A DNA stretch of 19,581 nucleotides, taken from positions 1 to 19,581 of the forward strand of contig CAXHKQ010000341.1 of the NCBI GenBank assembly GCA_964017145.1. Reading direction: 5' to 3'. Below, in pieces: positions 15,662 through 19,581 of this stretch. The position numbers were made by a program, and so were the translations under genes. Under the pieces are notes generated by a model that was given only the letters and a program-made list of their open reading frames with translations, made no database searches and was not told the DNA's origin. The stretch's first letter is position 1; each line of letters opens with the position of its first letter. The stretch comes from Agrocybe praecox (Eukaryota > Basidiomycota > Agaricomycetes > Agaricales > Agrocybaceae).

Positions 15662-18445
15662 TTATTCCCCCGTCATAAACACATGCGTCGTCTTCTCCGC
15701 CGCCGCCATCTTCGCCGCCCGCTCCGTTCCCACCACCGCCGCCACCTGCAGCATATCGTACTTGGTGTACAGCACCGTCACCGTCTGCGTTCCCTTCGCC
15801 CCGTCCCTCGGATTCTGGTACGCCTCCTGCAGCAAATTCACCAGCTCGGCATAGAACACCGGCCACGTCGGCGGCTGATAGAAAATCAAATGCCTGATTC
15901 CCTTCACCCGCGTCCGCCGGAAAAAGTGCGCCCTCTCCGAGTACAGCAAAAAATGCGCTCCACTATGGAAGAACATATCCCTCGACCGGGCCATCTTGCC
16001 CTCCTTCGTGTACTCGCAAATCTGCACCGTGCTCAGCGACTCCTTCTTGAAGTAGTTCCTCAGCCGCACGAAGTCGAAATACGACGGCACCACCACACAG
16101 CAATGCGCCATCGCCGCCGCCTTGAACTGCGGCAGCACATGCTGCACAAAGTGCGCGAACCTCTGATCGAAACTCGTCTGAATCGAGGCCACCTCAACCC
16201 TATGGAAAACCTGTGCCACTGGCAGCGCAACATGCCTGATCGCCCCGCTCAACACCGGATTGGCCACCCTCACCTTCCCCCTGTAGTTCGCACACCGCCC
16301 ATTGAACAGCGCCCTAAACTCGGGCAACTCGTGCGAACTGAACAGCAATGTCTGCCTGTAGAACCGCGTCCATCCGTTCAAGCACCACGTGCGCACTCGC
16401 GAAAAATCCGTATTCCTCGCCGACTGTGGCTGCAGATGCACATGATCCAGCACGTGCAGCAAATGGTCCCAGTTCTGCGCCACAAACAGCTCCGCCTGAT
16501 CCAGCACCAGCATCTCGATGGAGGCCAGAAAATCGTAGTCACGCTCCTTCTCGCCGGCGGCTCCGACCACCATTCGGAGGCCCAGCGGCGACACGATCAG
16601 AATGTCCGAGGAGTAGAAATCCGCGTACAGCTTGATGGACTTGCGCGTCAAGCACACTCCAATGCGGAACGTGTCATCCGAGTTCCCGGCGAACGTGCGC
16701 TCATAGTCCTCGGGCTTGGGATTCCGCTTCGGAAAATACAACCCCTCGCCGCCAAACTCCTCATCGAACCGCTGCAGATGCTGGACGCGCTCGCCGCGCT
16801 CCGGGAACATCATCCCGATCAGATTGTGCACGCATCGGCGCGCCGATTCGCGAAACGGAGCCACAATCAGCACCTTAGGCCGGAACAGTCCCTGATCGCG
16901 GCAATCGTCGGGCACAAGGCCCGGCTGAGCGGTGCCCGTCTCCTGGGCGCGCGTCAACTTCGCGTTGTGATGCAGGATCTTGGTGCGCGTCTTGAGGATG
17001 TGATTGAGGGCATGGGCGCAGTAGGCGAAGCGCAGCTCCTCGGCGTTTGCGTGCGTGCGCCCCGGAAAGTAGAGGTCCTGGTAGTTGGCCAGCACAGAGA
17101 GCAGTTCGGCCTGCAGGGGGGTGACCAACTTACCCGCACTTTCCTCTCCCGCAGCCTGCTGCAGATTCTCCGCATTGGCCGACGCGAAATGGACGTGCAT
17201 CTGCGATTTGATGCCCAGCTGCTGAAGGGTCACAGTCCGATGATCGAAGAGCCCGGGGGGCGAACCTTCCGGGGCGTACGAGGCATCTGCGTCCAGAAGA
17301 CTGACGGCTGCCTTTTTGGGGCGCTTGGCTGCTGTCGGGGCAGCTGCCGCATCGGCGTTGGGAATGTCCAGCTGAAGGCGTCCGAGAACGGGCCAGACGA
17401 GCTCGTGTTTGGTGGAAGAGTGCGTGGTGCTGACGCACTCGAGCAGCGCGGGGCTGAGCTCGTGGTCCAAGTGGGCGGAGAACATGTCGGCAGCAACGTT
17501 GGTCGTGGTTTCCGACTCCTCCTCCGAGTCGAGTTCCTCTTCGTCTTCATCGTCGTCGTTTGAATCGACGAACTCTTCGATGGGCTTCTTCGACGACTTC
17601 TGTTTGCGAACTTCCTCGGGCTGCAGCAGCAGATCCTGGTCGTCATCGTCACTGTCCTCCTCCTCATCTTCTTCCTCTTCGACATCATGATCGCCATCGT
17701 CTTCCTCCGGTTGAGAGGATTTCGCAGCCGGTTTCGATGGAACAGACTTACGTTTGGCTTGTTGCTCGAACTGCTCGTTGATCTGGAAGTCATCATCACT
17801 ACTGGCACTGTCGTCGTCGTCGTCGTTGACGTCGATGTCGCTGTTGCCCTCCGGATCAGCGATTCTCTCGGCGTCCGAATCGTCCGAGTCCTCTTCGTCT
17901 TCGGCCTCCTCCTCGGAGTCTTGCTCTTCTTCGCCGTCCATCTCGTCGTCACTATCTCCTGCATCATCACTGTCATCATCCTCGTCCACTCCGCTCATCT
18001 CCGAGTCCGACGACTCGATGGCCTTGGACTTTTGCTTCGCACCGCCCTTCTTCAGCTGCTTCGTCTGCGCCGCCAGCGACGTCAGCAGCTGCTCCATCGG
18101 ATCGACGGCCTCCTCCTCCTCCTCATCCGACTCCAGATCGGCGTCGCGCAGCCGCTTCTCACGCTGCTGGCGCTCCGAGTGCTCGCGCTCCAAGCCCTGA
18201 CGCTGGCGCAGCTGCTCCTCGGCCTCCTGGTTGCGCTGGATGTGCTTGAACTTCTTGAAGCGATCCGGAGGTCCGCCATTGGTCGGTTTGCGGATGGCTC
18301 CGCCACCGCGGCCGCGGCCGGCGCCACGGAATCCGCCGCCACGCGAGCCTCCGCCACGTGAGCCACCACGAGAACCGCCACGGAAGCCGCCGCCGCCGCC
18401 GCCGCGGCCTCTTCCGCCACCTCGGTTGTTTTGCTGGCGCGGCAT
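15662..18445 (-). CDS. UTP25: UTP25 small-subunit processome component (DEF homolog)
   Basis: This is a single 927-residue ORF without introns. UTP25 acts in the nucleolus in pre-18S rRNA processing; its fold resembles a DEAD-box helicase with degenerate ATPase motifs. Residues 8-50 are a Gly-Arg (RGG) tract. Residues 55-100 are charged and probably coiled. About 103-310 hold long Asp/Glu/Ser runs. The conserved domain follows: PKVLIVAPFRES (~523), GNSDDTFRIGVCL, LYADFYSSDILIVSPLGLR (~605-624), LVLDQAELF (~645), SRVRTWCLNGWTRFYRQTLL, SYFDFVRLRNYFKKE (~786), ICEYTKEGKM and the terminal HVFMTGE. These correspond block by block to human UTP25. It is longer than the human protein (756), mainly through the N-terminal tracts. 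The frame stays open upstream to 18814, but that stretch looks like 5' UTR. The Met before PRQQNNRGGG was chosen, although its initiation context is weak. Confidence 0.95.
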   Translation of the reverse strand: MPRQQNNRGGGRGRGGGGGGFRGGSRGGSRGGGSRGGGFRGAGRGRGGGAIRKPTNGGPPDRFKKFKHIQRNQEAEEQLRQRQGLEREHSERQQREKRLRDADLESDEEEEEAVDPMEQLLTSLAAQTKQLKKGGAKQKSKAIESSDSEMSGVDEDDDSDDAGDSDDEMDGEEEQDSEEEAEDEEDSDDSDAERIADPEGNSDIDVNDDDDDSASSDDDFQINEQFEQQAKRKSVPSKPAAKSSQPEEDDGDHDVEEEEDEEEDSDDDDQDLLLQPEEVRKQKSSKKPIEEFVDSNDDDEDEEELDSEEESETTTNVAADMFSAHLDHELSPALLECVSTTHSSTKHELVWPVLGRLQLDIPNADAAAAPTAAKRPKKAAVSLLDADASYAPEGSPPGLFDHRTVTLQQLGIKSQMHVHFASANAENLQQAAGEESAGKLVTPLQAELLSVLANYQDLYFPGRTHANAEELRFAYCAHALNHILKTRTKILHHNAKLTRAQETGTAQPGLVPDDCRDQGLFRPKVLIVAPFRESARRCVHNLIGMMFPERGERVQHLQRFDEEFGGEGLYFPKRNPKPEDYERTFAGNSDDTFRIGVCLTRKSIKLYADFYSSDILIVSPLGLRMVVGAAGEKERDYDFLASIEMLVLDQAELFVAQNWDHLLHVLDHVHLQPQSARNTDFSRVRTWCLNGWTRFYRQTLLFSSHELPEFRALFNGRCANYRGKVRVANPVLSGAIRHVALPVAQVFHRVEVASIQTSFDQRFAHFVQHVLPQFKAAAMAHCCVVVPSYFDFVRLRNYFKKESLSTVQICEYTKEGKMARSRDMFFHSGAHFLLYSERAHFFRRTRVKGIRHLIFYQPPTWPVFYAELVNLLQEAYQNPRDGAKGTQTVTVLYTKYDMLQVAAVVGTERAAKMAAAEKTTHVFMTGE

Positions 18446-19157
18446 CGAAGACACTGGGATGACTGGAGAAGGATGGTTTTCAAACTGTAGGAAACAATCT
18501 GTTGCGTTGCAGGTTGAGTGAAAATCGCGGGCGCCAAACACGAAACACGAAACACGCGCGATGCTGTCGGCGACAAATGAGAAATTAAATGAAATGAAAA
18601 GAATGCAAGTAAACACGCGCACATGGCGAACGACGGCAGCAAAGCAAAAAGCAAGAAGAGAAGACTGCGAGCAGCTGATTGGATGACAGGAGTCAGCATA
18701 TTCAGCAAATTCTCTTTGCGCCGACTCAGTGATGCCAAATACTAATCCAATGAAGCGTAGTTGAGGGGTATGTCGAGTATTCAATTTTATTATTTCAAAA
18801 CATATGAAAAACAAAAATCAGCCAAAAAATTAAGATATAAAAGAGTATATTAATATACGTTCTAATATTTAAAAAATGTTTATGTATTGGTTAATATATA
18901 TTTGATTGATTTTTGGTTATTTCTGTAAATTTCTCAAGATTTGTATTTGTATAATGAATAAATTATTGGAATTGTTTAACGATTCAATTAAGTGGTATGC
19001 CCCTCATAGCGGATCGCACCAGACGTTTATGTAAACATTGTGCATCGGCCAAATCAAAACAAAGCCGCGTGCAGCTTCCAATTCTTGATCTGTGTCGAGA
19101 TATCAGAGATAAATACCCCGATCATCTCTTCCAATTCAGCCAGCCAGCCAGCCCACA
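18446..19157. promoter_or_regulatory. Divergent intergenic / putative bidirectional promoter
   Basis: The 712 bases separate the start of UTP25 (leftward) from the microprotein gene (rightward). The proximal 270 bases on the UTP25 side are GC-richer and CpG-containing, as expected of a 5' UTR and core promoter. The middle (about 18780-18990) is very AT-rich with no ORF. No confident TATA box or initiator stands out for either gene. Confidence 0.45.
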
Positions 19158-19409
19158 ATGTCCTTCTTCCAGATCCAGTGGCTGCGTCGCCTGGTGCGCA
19201 AGAACACCCGCCCGATCGAGTACAAGCGCGCCATCGCGTGGCGCGAACGTCTCAGCATTGGTTATGCGATTGTGGCGTGGAATGCGTTCGGCATGGTCTG
19301 CTATATGGTGTACACTGGCCGGAATGATTGGGCCAAGTTCTATGGGCTGAAGACGGAGGAGGAGGCGCTGCTGTCGCCGGGTAAATATATGCGCGGAGTA
19401 CTACCTTGA
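19158..19409 (+). CDS. 83-aa single-pass membrane microprotein, SMIM26-like candidate
   Basis: The ORF starts in a good context (AGCCCACAATGTCC) and is GC-rich like the other coding exons here. The 83 residues consist of a basic, amphipathic N-terminus (FFQIQWLRRLVRKN, RPIEYKRAIAWRERL), one hydrophobic segment at about 33-53 (SIGYAIVAWNAFGMVCYMVY), and a charged tail (GRNDWAKFYGLKTEEEALL) ending at a TGA. The basic start plus one helix suggests a mitochondrial membrane protein. The arrangement of AW-x-x-R-(L/M)-S-(I/V)-x-Y around the start of the helix, followed by a Tyr-rich end, recalls human SMIM26, a mitochondrial microprotein linked to complex I assembly; this is from memory and untested. 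It is divergent from UTP25 and could share its promoter. A further 3' exon is not needed, since the stop is in frame. Confidence 0.75.
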   Translation: MSFFQIQWLRRLVRKNTRPIEYKRAIAWRERLSIGYAIVAWNAFGMVCYMVYTGRNDWAKFYGLKTEEEALLSPGKYMRGVLP

Positions 19410-19581
19410 GTCTTGAGTTAGAAGTTTGGAGACATGCAGCAGGGTTTCAAATTTTATACTGAAGCCGAGAAGGTATTTGAAGCAGGAATCGTGATATATC
19501 TACTACCCCAAATCGATGGGATAGCAATTTTCAATGCTTTATATAATGCGTGAACCACGAATATTTATCAATTATGGTCCC
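19410..19581 (+). other. 3' flank of the microprotein gene
   Basis: There is no AATAAA and no ORF. AT-rich sequence runs to the window end. Confidence 0.4.

Noticed and set aside
15683..17563. 626-codon ORF on the + strand opposite UTP25
   Set aside because: It is an antisense shadow of the UTP25 gene. It exists because GC-rich codon use removes stops on the other strand. The product is Arg/His/Leu-rich without any domain, while the opposite frame has clear UTP25 blocks.
18446..18814. Upstream extension of UTP25 to an ATG at 18814
   Set aside because: The added 123 residues are hydrophobic and unrelated to UTP25, and their composition matches a 5' UTR and promoter. The Met at 18445 gives a sensible N-terminus.
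19500..19515. CTACTACCCCAAATCG resembling the Tc1 terminus at 575
   Set aside because: Only about 10 bases match, and the following sequence is unrelated.

Overview
This is a eukaryotic nuclear window. It is very probably from an insect, and the architecture suggests a dipteran. The evidence is spliced genes with GT-AG introns, GC-rich exons set in AT-rich introns and intergenic DNA, many short DNA transposons, and proteins that match animal HIRA and UTP25. I cannot fix the species. I saw no bacterial operon, CRISPR array, tRNA or rRNA.

Layout. (1) Positions 1-11894, + strand: the 3' part of a HIRA gene (histone H3.3 chaperone). It has five exons (1-23, 4063-5010, 7148-7814, 8518-8735, 11294-11894) and introns of about 4.0, 2.1, 0.7 and 2.6 kb. 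The gene begins upstream of the window. The exon phases join correctly everywhere except for one extra C in a C5 run at 4077-4081, which breaks the WD40 frame. (2) The HIRA introns are loaded with non-autonomous or dead transposons: a Tc1/mariner relic (575-1649), a hAT MITE with its 8-bp target duplication (2212-2818), a foldback element (5263-5846), an 82-bp TA-flanked mini-element (7874-7955), a second hAT element with an 8-bp duplication (9951-10779), and one copy of a dispersed repeat (9338-9693). Intron 1 also holds an unexplained 173-codon ORF. (3) Positions 11895-15661: an intergenic repeat cluster with a tandem duplication, a possible Helitron-like 3' end, a long foldback element interrupted by a second transposon with perfect 13-bp ends and an AT duplication, and the second copy of the dispersed repeat. 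(4) Positions 15662-18445, - strand: an intronless UTP25 gene (nucleolar small-subunit processome) with a glycine-arginine N-terminus and very long acidic tracts. (5) Positions 18446-19157: an intergenic region that probably carries a divergent promoter. (6) Positions 19158-19409, + strand: an 83-residue single-pass membrane microprotein, probably mitochondrial and perhaps SMIM26-like.

The three genes are housekeeping genes with no obvious shared pathway: chromatin assembly, ribosome biogenesis and probably mitochondrial membrane. I found no convincing new biological system. The most useful second looks are the HIRA frameshift, the nested transposon-in-foldback structure, the unassigned ORF in intron 1, and the identity of the microprotein.
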